A stretch of 43,117 nucleotides of DNA from Caryophanales bacterium (lineage in GTDB: Bacteria; Bacillota; Bacilli; Bacillales; Bacillaceae_J): positions 1-43,117 of the forward strand of contig DULJ01000094.1 of assembly GCA_012840465.1 (NCBI GenBank). The letters are read 5' to 3'. Shown in pieces: positions 25,129 through 33,905 of this stretch (positions are counted from its first letter, which is position 1; each line of letters opens with the position of its first letter). A program made the translations under genes and the position numbers. The notes under the pieces were generated by a model. It saw only the letters and a list, made by a program, of their open reading frames with translations. It did not search any database and was not told where the DNA came from.

Positions 25129-26553
25129 GTGAACATAGAAAATAAAAAGGTTGTTGTCATCGGTGGTGGGATCGCTGGCATAACAGCAGCCTATTATTTG
25201 CAAAAAGAGGTAAAAGAGAAGGTTCTTCCGATTGAAACAATGTTGATCGAAGCTTCCGACCGTTTAGGTGGAAAGGTTCAAACTTATACAGACAACGACT
25301 ATGTAATTGAAAAGGGACCAGACTCTTTTTTAGCGAGAAAAACGAGTGCTTCACGACTTGCGGAAGAAGCAGGCTTAAAGGATCAATTGGTTACTAATGG
25401 AACTGGAAAGTCTTACATATTAGTTAAGGACAAACTTCATTCCATGCCAGGCGGTGCGATCATGGGGATTCCGACAAAAATAGTGCCATTTGCACTGTCT
25501 AGCATGTTCAGCCCAATTGGAAAGCTTCGTGCGGGAGGCGACTTTATTCTTCCGCCTTCTAATGTGAAGGGCGACCAATCCCTGGGGAAATTTTTCCGAA
25601 GAAGATTTGGGAACGAGATAGTGGACCACTTAATCGAACCGCTTCTTTCAGGAATATATGCTGGTGACATCGACCAAATGAGTCTGCTGGCAACTTTCCC
25701 GCAATTTTATGAGGTCGAGCAAAAACATCGAAGTTTAATCCTGGGGATGAAAAAAACAACACCGAAACCAAAACCAACAAAGACAGCAACAATTGGTAAA
25801 AAAAGTGGTGGAATGTTTCTATCATTGAAGGGTGGTCTTGAATCACTTGTTCATGCTATTGCAGCAAAACTAAATCCAGGCTCCGTTGTAAAGGGAGTTT
25901 CAGTTGAACAAGTGGAGCAAATTGGTGACCAATACAGATTAAATCTATCTTCAGGCGAAGAAATAAAAGCGGATAGTATCATTGTTTGTGTACCACATCA
26001 GCAAACAGCACAGATATTTTCTCAATATCCGTTTTTTAAGCCTTTTCACAATGTTCCATCTACATCGGTAGCAAACGTCGCATTGGCGTTTCCAGAAGCG
26101 GCGATTAAACAGGATATTGATGGCACAGGGTTCATCATTTCCCGTGATAGCGGTTATGCGATGACTGCTGTGACGTGGACGCATAAAAAATGGCCGCACT
26201 CAGCCCCAAAAGGGAAAGCACTGCTCCGCTGCTATGTTGGCAGACCAGGGGATGAAGAAATTGTCAACCGCTCAGATGAGGAAATTGTGGAAACAGTACT
26301 CAAGGATTTAAATAAAACAATGAATATCGTTTCAGCACCGGAATTAACCGTCATTACAAGATGGCATGATTCAATGCCGCAATATACTGTTGGTCATAAG
26401 GAGCGGATGAGAGATATCACGGCAAAAATGCGTAACGAGCTTCCAGGGGTATTCTTAGCAGGAGCTTCCTACGAAGGATTGGGAGTACCGGATTGCATCG
26501 ACCAAGGCGAAGCAGCGGTGAAACGTGTGTTGGAGTATTTAGAAAGAGCCTAG
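25129..26553 (+). CDS. hemY: HemY/CgoX, coproporphyrinogen III oxidase
   Basis: A 474-aa FAD enzyme oxidising coproporphyrinogen III to coproporphyrin III in the Gram-positive haem pathway. The N-terminal dinucleotide-binding motif is VVIGGGIAGITAAYYL; EASDRLGGKVQT, EKGPDSFLARK, PLLSGIYAGD and the C-terminal FLAGASYEGLGVPDCIDQGE block follow. GTG start with AGTAGGCG upstream. Length agrees with B. subtilis HemY (470 aa). Last gene of the operon, closed by a terminator. Confidence 0.95.
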   Translation: MNIENKKVVVIGGGIAGITAAYYLQKEVKEKVLPIETMLIEASDRLGGKVQTYTDNDYVIEKGPDSFLARKTSASRLAEEAGLKDQLVTNGTGKSYILVKDKLHSMPGGAIMGIPTKIVPFALSSMFSPIGKLRAGGDFILPPSNVKGDQSLGKFFRRRFGNEIVDHLIEPLLSGIYAGDIDQMSLLATFPQFYEVEQKHRSLILGMKKTTPKPKPTKTATIGKKSGGMFLSLKGGLESLVHAIAAKLNPGSVVKGVSVEQVEQIGDQYRLNLSSGEEIKADSIIVCVPHQQTAQIFSQYPFFKPFHNVPSTSVANVALAFPEAAIKQDIDGTGFIISRDSGYAMTAVTWTHKKWPHSAPKGKALLRCYVGRPGDEEIVNRSDEEIVETVLKDLNKTMNIVSAPELTVITRWHDSMPQYTVGHKERMRDITAKMRNELPGVFLAGASYEGLGVPDCIDQGEAAVKRVLEYLERA

Positions 26554-26570
26554 TTGGCTCTTTTTCTATT
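26544..26570 (+). terminator. Terminator of the hem operon
   Basis: AAAGAGCC/GGCTCTTTTT stem with a 5-base loop, starting within the last codons of hemY. Confidence 0.87.
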
Positions 26571-26652
26571 TGTGCGTTTTTTCAATTGAAGTGTCCGATC
26601 ACTTTAGGGAGTGATAGTTGGTCTGTGGAATATAGCAGGGATACATGGAAAT

Positions 26653-26679
26653 AAAAAAAGGACAGCTAATTTAGCTGTC
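26653..26679 (-). terminator. Terminator downstream of yhfH
   Basis: GACAGCTAA/TTAGCTGTC stem; on the minus strand it is followed by CTTTTTTT. It lies about 65 bases past the yhfH stop. Confidence 0.78.
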
Positions 26680-26744
26680 AATGGGGTAGAAGTGTATAAC
26701 ATTCAGGTTTAAAACCTTAATGCACAATAAATAATTCAGCATTG

Positions 26745-26876
26745 TTATTCAGCGTCACGTAAACAGTGATCGCATTGATTCAAATATGATTCTGCCATCT
26801 CATCAATTACAGCACCACAATCACAACATGTTTTAGGTGGTAAATTTTTAAAAAATTCAGTTGAACTCTGTACCAT
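26745..26876 (-). CDS. yhfH: YhfH, tiny zinc-ribbon protein
   Basis: An unlisted 43-aa gene. The protein starts MVQSSTEFFKNLPPKTCCDC and has a zinc-ribbon pair, CCDC at 17-20 and CDHC at 35-38. AAGAGGG precedes the ATG on the minus strand and a terminator follows. The STEFFKNLP start, the cysteine spacing, and the position beside yhfI and lplJ agree with YhfH, a small Bacillaceae protein of unknown role. This fills most of the gap between hemY and yhfI; the rest holds only terminators and promoters. Confidence 0.8.
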   Translation of the reverse strand: MVQSSTEFFKNLPPKTCCDCGAVIDEMAESYLNQCDHCLRDAE

Positions 26877-27043
26877 TTGCAATCCCTCTTGTTTTTTTGA
26901 CGTTAAAGCAATTGTATTATAACAGTACTAAAATGTCAACAACTGTTTTAACACAACTGAATATTTTTTGCGGATTTTATTTTAAGTGTGCAATTTGGTA
27001 AAATTGTGAAGTAAGCATCCAATAAAAGGAGATGTAGTTTCAT

Positions 27044-27772
27044 ATGAAGTTCACAGTTGTTGGGTTCTGGGGTGGGTTTCCACAGGCAAATTCCGCCACA
27101 TCAGGATATCTTGTGCAGGACAATCATTATAATTTATTAATTGACTGTGGTAGTGCTGTATTATCAAAGGTACAGCACTACGTAAATGTTATGGAGCTTG
27201 ATGCGGTCATTCTCTCGCACTATCACCATGACCATGTTGCCGATATTGGTCCACTCCAGTATGCAAGAATGATCAATACGATGCTTGGAAAAGGCAAGGA
27301 AGAACTGCCAATTTACGGACATGCATCCGATCAAGCAGGGTTTGATAGCTTGACAAAGCAGCCATTTACAAAAGGGTATGCATACAATCCGGAACAAGAA
27401 TTAAAACTAGGCCCTTTTTCGATCCGTTTCATGAAGACGAAACATCCGGTTATTTGTTATGCAATAAGGATTACAAACGGTGAAAAAACAATAGTATATA
27501 CAGCGGATTCCAGTTATTTGCCTGAGTTCGTTCAATTTTCCAAGGATGCAGACCTTTTAATTTGTGAATGCAATCTATACAGCGGCAAGGATGGCTCCAT
27601 TTCCGGCCATATGACAAGTACGGAAGCGGGCCAAATTGCAAGAGAAGCAGGTGTAAAAAAGCTGTTGCTCACTCATCTTCCGCATTATGGAGACCACAAA
27701 GACTTAGTTGCACAGGCAAGCGCTGAATATGACGGAACCGTTGAACTGGCAAATGAAGGATGGACTTTTTGA
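27044..27772 (+). CDS. yhfI: YhfI, metallo-beta-lactamase-fold hydrolase
   Basis: A 242-aa metallo-beta-lactamase-fold protein. The metal-binding motif HxHxDH is at residues 59-64 (HYHHDH). Further ligands are likely the His in TKHPVI, Asp in YTADSSYL and His in LLTHLPHYGD. It resembles the RNase Z/PhnP-like branch; the substrate is unknown. AAAGGAGATG precedes the ATG. Upstream of lplJ in the same direction as in B. subtilis. Confidence 0.9.
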   Translation: MKFTVVGFWGGFPQANSATSGYLVQDNHYNLLIDCGSAVLSKVQHYVNVMELDAVILSHYHHDHVADIGPLQYARMINTMLGKGKEELPIYGHASDQAGFDSLTKQPFTKGYAYNPEQELKLGPFSIRFMKTKHPVICYAIRITNGEKTIVYTADSSYLPEFVQFSKDADLLICECNLYSGKDGSISGHMTSTEAGQIAREAGVKKLLLTHLPHYGDHKDLVAQASAEYDGTVELANEGWTF

Positions 27773-27814
27773 CGGTGTGTTGCCATAGCAAAAATGAAAG
27801 GAAGGGGAAGAACG

Positions 27815-28804
27815 ATGTTTTTTATAAATAATCAAGGGATAACAGACCCAAGAATAAATCTGGCAATTGAAGAGTTTGCTGTTAAAAACCTAGACATAAA
27901 TGAAACCTATCTGCTTTTTTACATAAATGGACCATCAATCATTATTGGTAAAAATCAAAATACAATTGAGGAAATCAACACCAAATATGTTGAGGAAAAT
28001 GGAATCCATGTAGTTAGACGTCTTTCTGGAGGCGGAGCGGTTTATCACGACCTAGGGAATCTTAATTTTAGCTTTATCACTAAAGATGACGGCAATAGCT
28101 TTCACAATTTTAGAAAATTTACAGAACCAGTGGTAAGTGCCCTTCACAAATTGGGGGTGAAGGCAGAACTTAGCGGCCGGAATGATCTTACTGTAGAGGG
28201 AAGGAAAATTTCCGGCAATGCCCAATTTTCAACCAAAGGTAGAATGTTCAGTCATGGTACATTAATGTTCAATTCTAATATTGAAAGTGTCGTTTCAGCA
28301 TTGAATGTTAAAATGGAGAAAATTCAATCTAAAGGAATTAAATCAGTACGTAGCCGTGTGGCTAATATAAGTGAATTTTTAACGACTGAAATGACTATTG
28401 AAGAATTTAGAGAAATGCTACTCATGTTTATATTTGATACAGATGGAGCTGTACCTGAGTATAAATTAACGGAAGAGGATTGGAGCCAGATTGAGAAAAT
28501 TGCCGATGAGCATTATCGAAATTGGGACTGGAATTATGGAAAATCACCGAAGTTCAATTTGCAGCGCTCCCATCGTTTTCCTGTAGGGCAAATTGATATA
28601 AGACTTGATGTCGATAAAGGATTCATTGAAAACTGTAAAATTTTTGGTGACTTTTTTGGTGTTGGTGATGTGGAAGGTATTTCAAGAAAACTTAAAGGAA
28701 TCCGTTACGAAAAGCAGGAAGTGGAAAATGCGTTGGAGGGTACGGACTATACTTACTACTTCGGAAATATAGAAAAAGAGGACTTTTTCAACTTATTATT
28801 TTAG
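27815..28804 (+). CDS. lplJ: LplJ, lipoate-protein ligase
   Basis: A 329-aa enzyme that activates free lipoate with ATP and transfers it to lipoyl domains of 2-oxoacid dehydrogenases and GcvH. The N-terminal catalytic domain has IIGKNQNTIEEIN, VVRRLSGGGAVYHDLGNLNFSF and GRKISGNAQF; a smaller C-terminal accessory domain follows (WNYGKSPKFN onward). ATG 27815 follows GGAAGGGGAAG, giving the B. subtilis length (331 aa); the upstream frame from 27794 is not needed. Confidence 0.94.
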   Translation: MFFINNQGITDPRINLAIEEFAVKNLDINETYLLFYINGPSIIIGKNQNTIEEINTKYVEENGIHVVRRLSGGGAVYHDLGNLNFSFITKDDGNSFHNFRKFTEPVVSALHKLGVKAELSGRNDLTVEGRKISGNAQFSTKGRMFSHGTLMFNSNIESVVSALNVKMEKIQSKGIKSVRSRVANISEFLTTEMTIEEFREMLLMFIFDTDGAVPEYKLTEEDWSQIEKIADEHYRNWDWNYGKSPKFNLQRSHRFPVGQIDIRLDVDKGFIENCKIFGDFFGVGDVEGISRKLKGIRYEKQEVENALEGTDYTYYFGNIEKEDFFNLLF

Positions 28805-28838
28805 CTATCTCAAAATTGGGATAGCTGTTTCTATTTTT
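28803..28838 (+). terminator. Terminator of lplJ
   Basis: AGCTATCTC and GGGATAGCT (one wobble pair) with a short AT loop, followed by T-rich GTTTCTATTTTTC. Confidence 0.82.
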
Positions 28839-28899
28839 CTATTTTTCTGAAAAATAATATCTTAATATATTTATTTTTTTAAAATTTGTAAAGTAACGA

Positions 28900-28927
28900 T
28901 TGAAGTTTTCTAATATTTCTGTATAAT
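28900..28927 (+). promoter_or_regulatory. Sigma-A promoter of the TrpXYZ-type ABC operon
   Basis: TTGAAG (28900-28905), 16-base spacer, TATAAT (28922-28927), about 70 bases upstream of the ATG at 29001. The -10 box is overlapped by a perfect inverted repeat. Confidence 0.6.
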
Positions 28928-28939
28928 TTAATACAGAAA
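28916..28939 (+). promoter_or_regulatory. Candidate operator: perfect inverted repeat over the -10 box
   Basis: Arms TTTCTGTAT and ATACAGAAA are perfect complements separated by six bases. The repeat covers the TATAAT box and the expected start of transcription. I do not recognise the binding protein. Confidence 0.5.
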
Positions 28940-29000
28940 ATGATTCAAGTAATAAAGTGTTTTAGTGTTAAAATTAAAAAATAAAGAGGGGGCATCATTC

Positions 29001-30008
29001 ATGAATTGGAAAATGGCAGTTGGTAGTTCAGTTCTAGGGTTAATGTTATTAGCAGGCTGTGGTGGTCAACAAGGAGCCACAGGTGATCAAGGTCAGGCTG
29101 AAAAAGAACCAGCTGAGGGAGGTACAACGTATAAAGTTGGTATTACACAATTTGTGGAACATCCATCATTAGATGCAGCGACAGCCGGATTTAAAAAGGC
29201 GCTTGAAGACGCTGGCTTAACAGTGGAATATGATACGCAAATTGCACAAGGTGACCAAAACAATAATATGACAATTGCAAACAACCTCGTAGGGAATAAA
29301 GTAGACTTAATCTTTGCAAACTCCACACCGAGTGCCCAAAGTGCTTTAAATGCAACAACCGAAATTCCAATTATTTTCACATCTGTAACAGATCCGGTAG
29401 GTGCTGAATTAGTAAAAGCAATAGACAAGCCTGGTGCCAATATCACGGGTACAGCCGATACTCATCCAGAGGCAATTCCAAATACAGTGAAATTTATCGA
29501 TCAGTATTTTGAAGGAAATAAAGTTGGCATGATTTATAATGCAGGTGAACAAAACTCGGTTGCACAAGTGGAGCTTGTGAAAAAGGCAATGGAAGGAACG
29601 GATTTAAAGGTTGTTGGAGTGTCTGTCTCCACTTCCGCTGAAGTAAAACAAGCAACTGAATCATTAGTCGGAGCCGTTGATGTTATTTATGTTATTACCG
29701 ATAATACGGTTGTTTCTGCGTTAGAAAGTGTAGTCCAAGTAGCGAACGAAAATCATATTCCTTTATTCGTGGGTGAATTTGATTCTGTAGCTCGTGGCGG
29801 CTTTGCAGCATACGGTTTTGATTACTATGATATCGGTTTTGAAGCAGGTCAAATGGCTGCACAAATCTTAAAAGGTGAAAAAACAACAGCAGACCTACCT
29901 GTACAATACCCACAAAACTTAAAGCTGTTAATTAATAAAAAAGCAGCTGCTGAAATGGGAATCAAATTAAATCCAGAGTGGGATGGCATTGCTGAATACT
30001 TAGAATAA
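29001..30008 (+). CDS. ABC transporter substrate-binding lipoprotein, TrpX-type
   Basis: A 335-aa solute-binding lipoprotein of the ABC_sub_bind family (COG2984), the TrpX-like group. The signal peptide ends in lipobox L-L-A-G-C (about Cys18). VGITQFVEHPSLDAATAGF, NNLVGNKVDLIFANSTPSAQ and TDPVGAELV are typical, and the C-terminus ends in KLLINKKAAAEMG. The ATG at 29001 has GAGGGGG nine bases upstream. TrpXYZ transports tryptophan in streptococci, but related systems may carry other ligands, so substrate is uncertain. Confidence 0.9.
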   Translation: MNWKMAVGSSVLGLMLLAGCGGQQGATGDQGQAEKEPAEGGTTYKVGITQFVEHPSLDAATAGFKKALEDAGLTVEYDTQIAQGDQNNNMTIANNLVGNKVDLIFANSTPSAQSALNATTEIPIIFTSVTDPVGAELVKAIDKPGANITGTADTHPEAIPNTVKFIDQYFEGNKVGMIYNAGEQNSVAQVELVKKAMEGTDLKVVGVSVSTSAEVKQATESLVGAVDVIYVITDNTVVSALESVVQVANENHIPLFVGEFDSVARGGFAAYGFDYYDIGFEAGQMAAQILKGEKTTADLPVQYPQNLKLLINKKAAAEMGIKLNPEWDGIAEYLE

Positions 30009-30021
30009 TAGTTTGATAGAC

Positions 30022-30152
30022 TAAATTAACTTTATTCAGCAAAAGCGGCTGAATAAAGTTAAAGCCTTCGGCGGATGCCTCAGATTTTCAAAGGTAGTTT
30101 TTCGAGCTTGCTCGAAAAAATCTGGGCGCAAATACACCAAGGCGTATTTGAT
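30022..30152 (+). repeat. Long hairpin-rich repeat family B, copy 1
   Basis: Three successive hairpins. First, TTAACTTTATTCAGC (30026-30040) and its perfect 15-bp complement (30048-30062). Second, AGATTTT/AAAATCT enclosing TTCGAGC/GCTCGAA (30082-30123). Third, CAAATACACC/GGCGTATTTG (30129-30150). Conserved blocks shared with copy 2 (36219-36434) include AATAAAGTTAAAGCCTTCGG and TCTGGGCGCAAATAC. It occupies the gap between the binding-protein and permease genes. Confidence 0.8.
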
Positions 30153-30182
30153 TAATTAAAATGGGTGAGAGGATGAGCGTTA

Positions 30183-31202
30183 ATGTTCGTAGCAATATTT
30201 GGCTCCATAGAATCAGGAATTATATATGCAATAATGGCTCTGGGTGTTTACCTCTCTTTCCGGATTTTAGACTTTCCAGATTTAACGGTTGATGGAAGCT
30301 TTGTAACAGGGGCGGCAGTAACTGCCGTCCTGATTGTTAACGGGGTAAATCCATTTCTGGCAACGATCGTTGCTTTGTTAGCTGGGTTTTTAGCCGGATG
30401 TATTACGGGGTTACTCCATACGAAAGGTAAAATCAATGCCTTACTAGCGGGGATCTTAATGATGATTGCTCTATATTCTATTAACCTTAGAATTATGGGG
30501 AAATCGAACGTACCATTATTAAATCAAGAGACTGCGTTATCTAAGCTCACTGACTTTTGGAAGTCTTTAGGGATTGATAATGGAATTAATAGTTTATTAA
30601 CGAATATAGGTTTGCAAGATTATTTACCAAAAACTTGGGCAATTGTATTCTTTATGTTAATTATTACGTTTGCAATAAAGTTTATTACAGATTGGTTTTT
30701 ACGTACAGAAATTGGCCTAGCTTTACGGGCCGTAGGCGATAATAAAAAAATGATTTCAAGCTTTTCAGCAAATACCGATACTCTTACGATAGTTGGATTA
30801 GGTATTTCTAACGGATTAGTAGCTTTTTCAGGTGCATTGATCGCACAGTACAATTCCTTCAGTGACGTTGGAATGGGAATTGGTATGATTGTAATTGGCT
30901 TAGCTTCAGTCATCATTGGTGAAGCATTATTCGGGACGAAAACTATTGCTCGTACGACATTTGCGGTTATCGGTGGAGCAATTATTTATAGAATTGTGCT
31001 TGCTTTAGCACTCAAAGTGAAATTTCTTGAGACTGGCGATATGAAATTAATAACAGCATCCATTGTTATTCTTGCTTTAACGGTTCCAAAAGTAATCGAT
31101 GCGCAGAAGGAAAAGAAGCGAAAATATAAAAAGAGAATTCAACAAATGAAAATGGTTAACGAAGGGGGCGAGCATCATGTTACATCTAAAACAGATCAAT
31201 AA
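30183..31202 (+). CDS. ABC transporter permease, TrpY-type
   Basis: A 339-aa permease (COG4120 type) with about eight to nine membrane segments. The start IFGSIESGIIYAIMALGVYL and LDFPDLTVDGSFVTGAA resemble branched-chain amino acid permeases of the LivH/LivM group, the family to which TrpY belongs. The conserved cytoplasmic EIGLALRAVGDNKKMI loop faces the ATPase. The tail is strongly basic (KEKKRKYKKRI). The ATPase gene overlaps its end by 26 bases. Repeat family B separates it from the binding protein gene. Confidence 0.9.
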   Translation: MFVAIFGSIESGIIYAIMALGVYLSFRILDFPDLTVDGSFVTGAAVTAVLIVNGVNPFLATIVALLAGFLAGCITGLLHTKGKINALLAGILMMIALYSINLRIMGKSNVPLLNQETALSKLTDFWKSLGIDNGINSLLTNIGLQDYLPKTWAIVFFMLIITFAIKFITDWFLRTEIGLALRAVGDNKKMISSFSANTDTLTIVGLGISNGLVAFSGALIAQYNSFSDVGMGIGMIVIGLASVIIGEALFGTKTIARTTFAVIGGAIIYRIVLALALKVKFLETGDMKLITASIVILALTVPKVIDAQKEKKRKYKKRIQQMKMVNEGGEHHVTSKTDQ

Positions 31203-31971
31203 GGTGTTCAACGAAGGAACGTTAGATGAAAAAATCGCCCTTAATCAAATCAATTTATCTTTGGAGCGTGGTGATTTCGTTACTGTGATTGGCAGTAATG
31301 GAGCCGGAAAATCAACGCTAATGAATATGATTTCAGGGGCATTAACCCCTGATGTAGGCATAGTTACAATTGATGGACAGGATGTAACAGGTTTACCTGA
31401 GTACAAGCGGGCAAAGCTGATTGGACGTGTGTTTCAAGATCCAATGGCAGGCACTGCTCCGACAATGACAATTGAAGAAAATCTAGCAATAGCTTATTCA
31501 CGGGCAACAACAAGAACTCTCCGAAAAGGAGTTACGAAGAAGCGACGCGAATATTTTAAAGAACAATTAGCAAGTCTTCACATCGGACTTGAAAATCGTT
31601 TGAACGCTAAGGTTGGTCTTCTTTCTGGTGGTGAGCGGCAGGCTCTTTCTCTATTAATGGCGACATTTACTGAGCCGAAAATCTTATTATTGGATGAACA
31701 TACAGCAGCCCTTGACCCTTCGAGGGCAGAGTTAATTACGAATATTACGAAAGAAATAGTAGATAAACTCCAGCTTACAACATTAATGGTAACGCATAAT
31801 ATGCAGCAAGCGATTGATTTAGGCAATCGTTTAATCATGATGGACAAAGGACAAATTATCTTCAATGTTGGCGGGGAAGAAAAGCAAAAGTTAACAATTG
31901 AAGATTTACTTAATGAATTTAAACGAATTCGCGGAACTGGAATGGCAAGTGACCGTGCATTGCTAGGGTAA
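31177..31971 (+). CDS. ABC transporter ATP-binding protein, TrpZ-type
   Basis: A 264-aa ABC ATPase (COG1101 type). Walker A is GSNGAGKST (Lys45), signature LSGGERQA, Walker B LLLDEHTAALDP and switch His in VTHNMQ. The glutamate of Walker B is followed by His (DEHTAAL), typical of this subgroup. AAGGGGGCGAG lies before the ATG within the permease gene. Together with the permease and binding lipoprotein it forms a complete importer. Confidence 0.92.
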   Translation: MLHLKQINKVFNEGTLDEKIALNQINLSLERGDFVTVIGSNGAGKSTLMNMISGALTPDVGIVTIDGQDVTGLPEYKRAKLIGRVFQDPMAGTAPTMTIEENLAIAYSRATTRTLRKGVTKKRREYFKEQLASLHIGLENRLNAKVGLLSGGERQALSLLMATFTEPKILLLDEHTAALDPSRAELITNITKEIVDKLQLTTLMVTHNMQQAIDLGNRLIMMDKGQIIFNVGGEEKQKLTIEDLLNEFKRIRGTGMASDRALLG

Positions 31972-32102
31972 TCGATTTGTTAACTTTAATGATCCTTTTT
32001 TTTACTATGCTTCCAGCTAAAATCTTTGAATTAAATAAACATCTCGTATATTGTAGTAGTAGATAAAGAAATTGATAGATTAAGAGAAGAAAGGACAGTC
32101 GA

Positions 32103-33752
32103 ATGAAGAAAAATCTAGCAATCTTATTATCTGTCGCTATGCTTTTAACCTTGATGCCATTTATGAAAGTTGATGCTGCAGAAAAAAGATTTAACATGAC
32201 GTATTTATTCTCAAATAGTGCAACTGATCCGATCAAGTATATAAACAATACGAATAATGCACTAGATCAAGTAAATCCAAAATACTTTCAAATTTTAGAT
32301 GATGGCACATTAGACGTTGTAATCCCGGCTAATAGTAAAACTTTAATTGAAGAAATGCATAACAGAAATATTAAAGTGGTTGCTTTTTTGGCTAATAATT
32401 GGGCCAAGGGAGAAAAAATGTTTGCTAACAACGCACAAATTGCCGAGCAAATTGTGCAAGCCATTAATGATAATAATTTAGATGGAATAAATATTGATGT
32501 CGAAGGGTTAGGTTCTGCCTATCGTGATCAATTTACTGACTTTATTAGAGTATTACATGATAAGATGCCGGCTGGAAAATCCCTTTCGATTGCTGTTGCT
32601 CCAAATCCATGGGGAACAGATAAAGGGTGGCAAGGATTTTATGATTATCAGGCATTAGGAAAATATGTTGATTATCTTTTCATCATGACATATGACGAAA
32701 AAGGCGGCGGTTCTAAAAACGTTGGACCAAACGCAAGTAAATCTTTCATTGAAAAATCAGTAAATTATGCTCTTAAATATGTTGCTCCTGAAAAAGTTGT
32801 TTTAGGTATTCCATTTTATGGTCGTGTATGGAATATGGAAGATGTAAATGATACAGAGAACCTAAATACTAATAGAATATTGGGTGAATCTATTTCTTTA
32901 TACCAAATTCCAAGCCTATTAAACACGTATCAAGTTCAGGTAGTATACGATAAAGAATCAGAAAGTGTAAAAGGAACATTTACAGTAGCACCTGGTGATC
33001 CAGAGTTTAAACTGAAATCTTGGGCCCCATCATTAAAGCCCGGCACGTATGAAGTATGGTTTGAAAATAATGAGTCACTGAAGGCAAAGCTAGGTTTAGT
33101 CCAAAAATACAATTTAAAGGGTGTCGGAAGTTGGAGTTTAGGCCAAGAAGATCCAGCGATTTGGTCAGATTTCCGCTTATGGTTAGATGGTTTAGACTTT
33201 AAAGATGTAGGGAGTAACCATTGGGCATTAAATTCCATTGCATTTGTAAAAGAAAAACAGTGGATGAATGGAAAAAACTCAGTGAGTACATTTAAGCCAG
33301 CGGATTCACTTACACGGGCAGAGGCTGCGACCATTTTGGTGCGCGTTCTTAATCTTGGTTTGAAGGAGGAGTCATCCTCACCGTATACTGATGTAGGTTC
33401 ATCCTATCAATGGGCAGCTGCCAACATTGAAATAGTTAGACAACATGGCTTAATGAAGGGTGTAGGTACAACATCATTTGCACCTGGTAAGGCACTTTCA
33501 AGGGAAGAAATGGCGGTTATTCTTGAACGTTTAATTGGAGATCAGTTCCCGGGAAGTACAGGATCAAAAATTAGTTTTGCGGATCAAAATAATATTTCTG
33601 ATTGGGCTTATCCTTCCATCATACGCATGAGCGAAAATTATATTTTTTCAGGATACAATGATGGTAGCTTTAAACCCAAAAATCAAATTAATCGCGCAGA
33701 AATGGCTGCGCTCTTAGAACGTATTGCTAAATACTTTCCGGAGCAAAATTAA
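32103..33752 (+). CDS. Secreted GH18-family glycoside hydrolase with three SLH domains
   Basis: A 549-aa exported wall-associated protein. Signal peptide at residues 1-25 (ending VDA). A GH18 domain fills ~27-360, with the catalytic motif DGINIDVEG at 127-135 (acid Glu134; the fourth position of DxxDxDxE is Asn130). Three S-layer-homology domains begin near 366, 428 and 492 (FKDV, YTDV, FADQ...), each with a RAE/REE motif, and anchor proteins to pyruvylated wall polymer. GH18 members in Bacillus include peptidoglycan N-acetylglucosaminidases of the SleL/YaaH type, so wall or spore cortex turnover is likely; chitinase activity is possible. Confidence 0.9.
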   Translation: MKKNLAILLSVAMLLTLMPFMKVDAAEKRFNMTYLFSNSATDPIKYINNTNNALDQVNPKYFQILDDGTLDVVIPANSKTLIEEMHNRNIKVVAFLANNWAKGEKMFANNAQIAEQIVQAINDNNLDGINIDVEGLGSAYRDQFTDFIRVLHDKMPAGKSLSIAVAPNPWGTDKGWQGFYDYQALGKYVDYLFIMTYDEKGGGSKNVGPNASKSFIEKSVNYALKYVAPEKVVLGIPFYGRVWNMEDVNDTENLNTNRILGESISLYQIPSLLNTYQVQVVYDKESESVKGTFTVAPGDPEFKLKSWAPSLKPGTYEVWFENNESLKAKLGLVQKYNLKGVGSWSLGQEDPAIWSDFRLWLDGLDFKDVGSNHWALNSIAFVKEKQWMNGKNSVSTFKPADSLTRAEAATILVRVLNLGLKEESSSPYTDVGSSYQWAAANIEIVRQHGLMKGVGTTSFAPGKALSREEMAVILERLIGDQFPGSTGSKISFADQNNISDWAYPSIIRMSENYIFSGYNDGSFKPKNQINRAEMAALLERIAKYFPEQN

Positions 33753-33758
33753 ATAAGC

Positions 33759-33792
33759 AAAAAAGCATCGGCAAATTGTCGGTGCTTTTTTG
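33759..33792 (+). terminator. Terminator of the GH18-SLH gene
   Basis: AAAAAGCATCGGC and GTCGGTGCTTTTTT, with wobble pairs, form a stem with a T-run right after the stop codon. Repeat family A copy 3 follows within a few bases. Confidence 0.85.
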
Positions 33793-33797
33793 CTTAT

Positions 33798-33829
33798 TGT
33801 CTAGCTCTAGCGCCTAGCGACGCTTTTCT
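33798..33829 (+). repeat. Dispersed repeat family A, copy 3 (short)
   Basis: About 32 bases, TGTCTAGCTCTAGCGCCTAG then CGACGCTTTTCT. It lacks the middle part of copies 1 and 4 and so looks internally deleted. It directly follows a terminator, as copy 1 does. Confidence 0.75.
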
Positions 33830-33905
33830 AATAAAATTATACTGTGAAAAGATTGAAAAAGTTTTGAATTTGAAAGAAAATAGGAAAAAGAGGGGAGAGG
33901 GGCAA

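Noticed and set aside
25559-25846. 95-aa frame antisense to hemY
   Set aside because: Shadow of a strongly conserved gene; no ribosome site.
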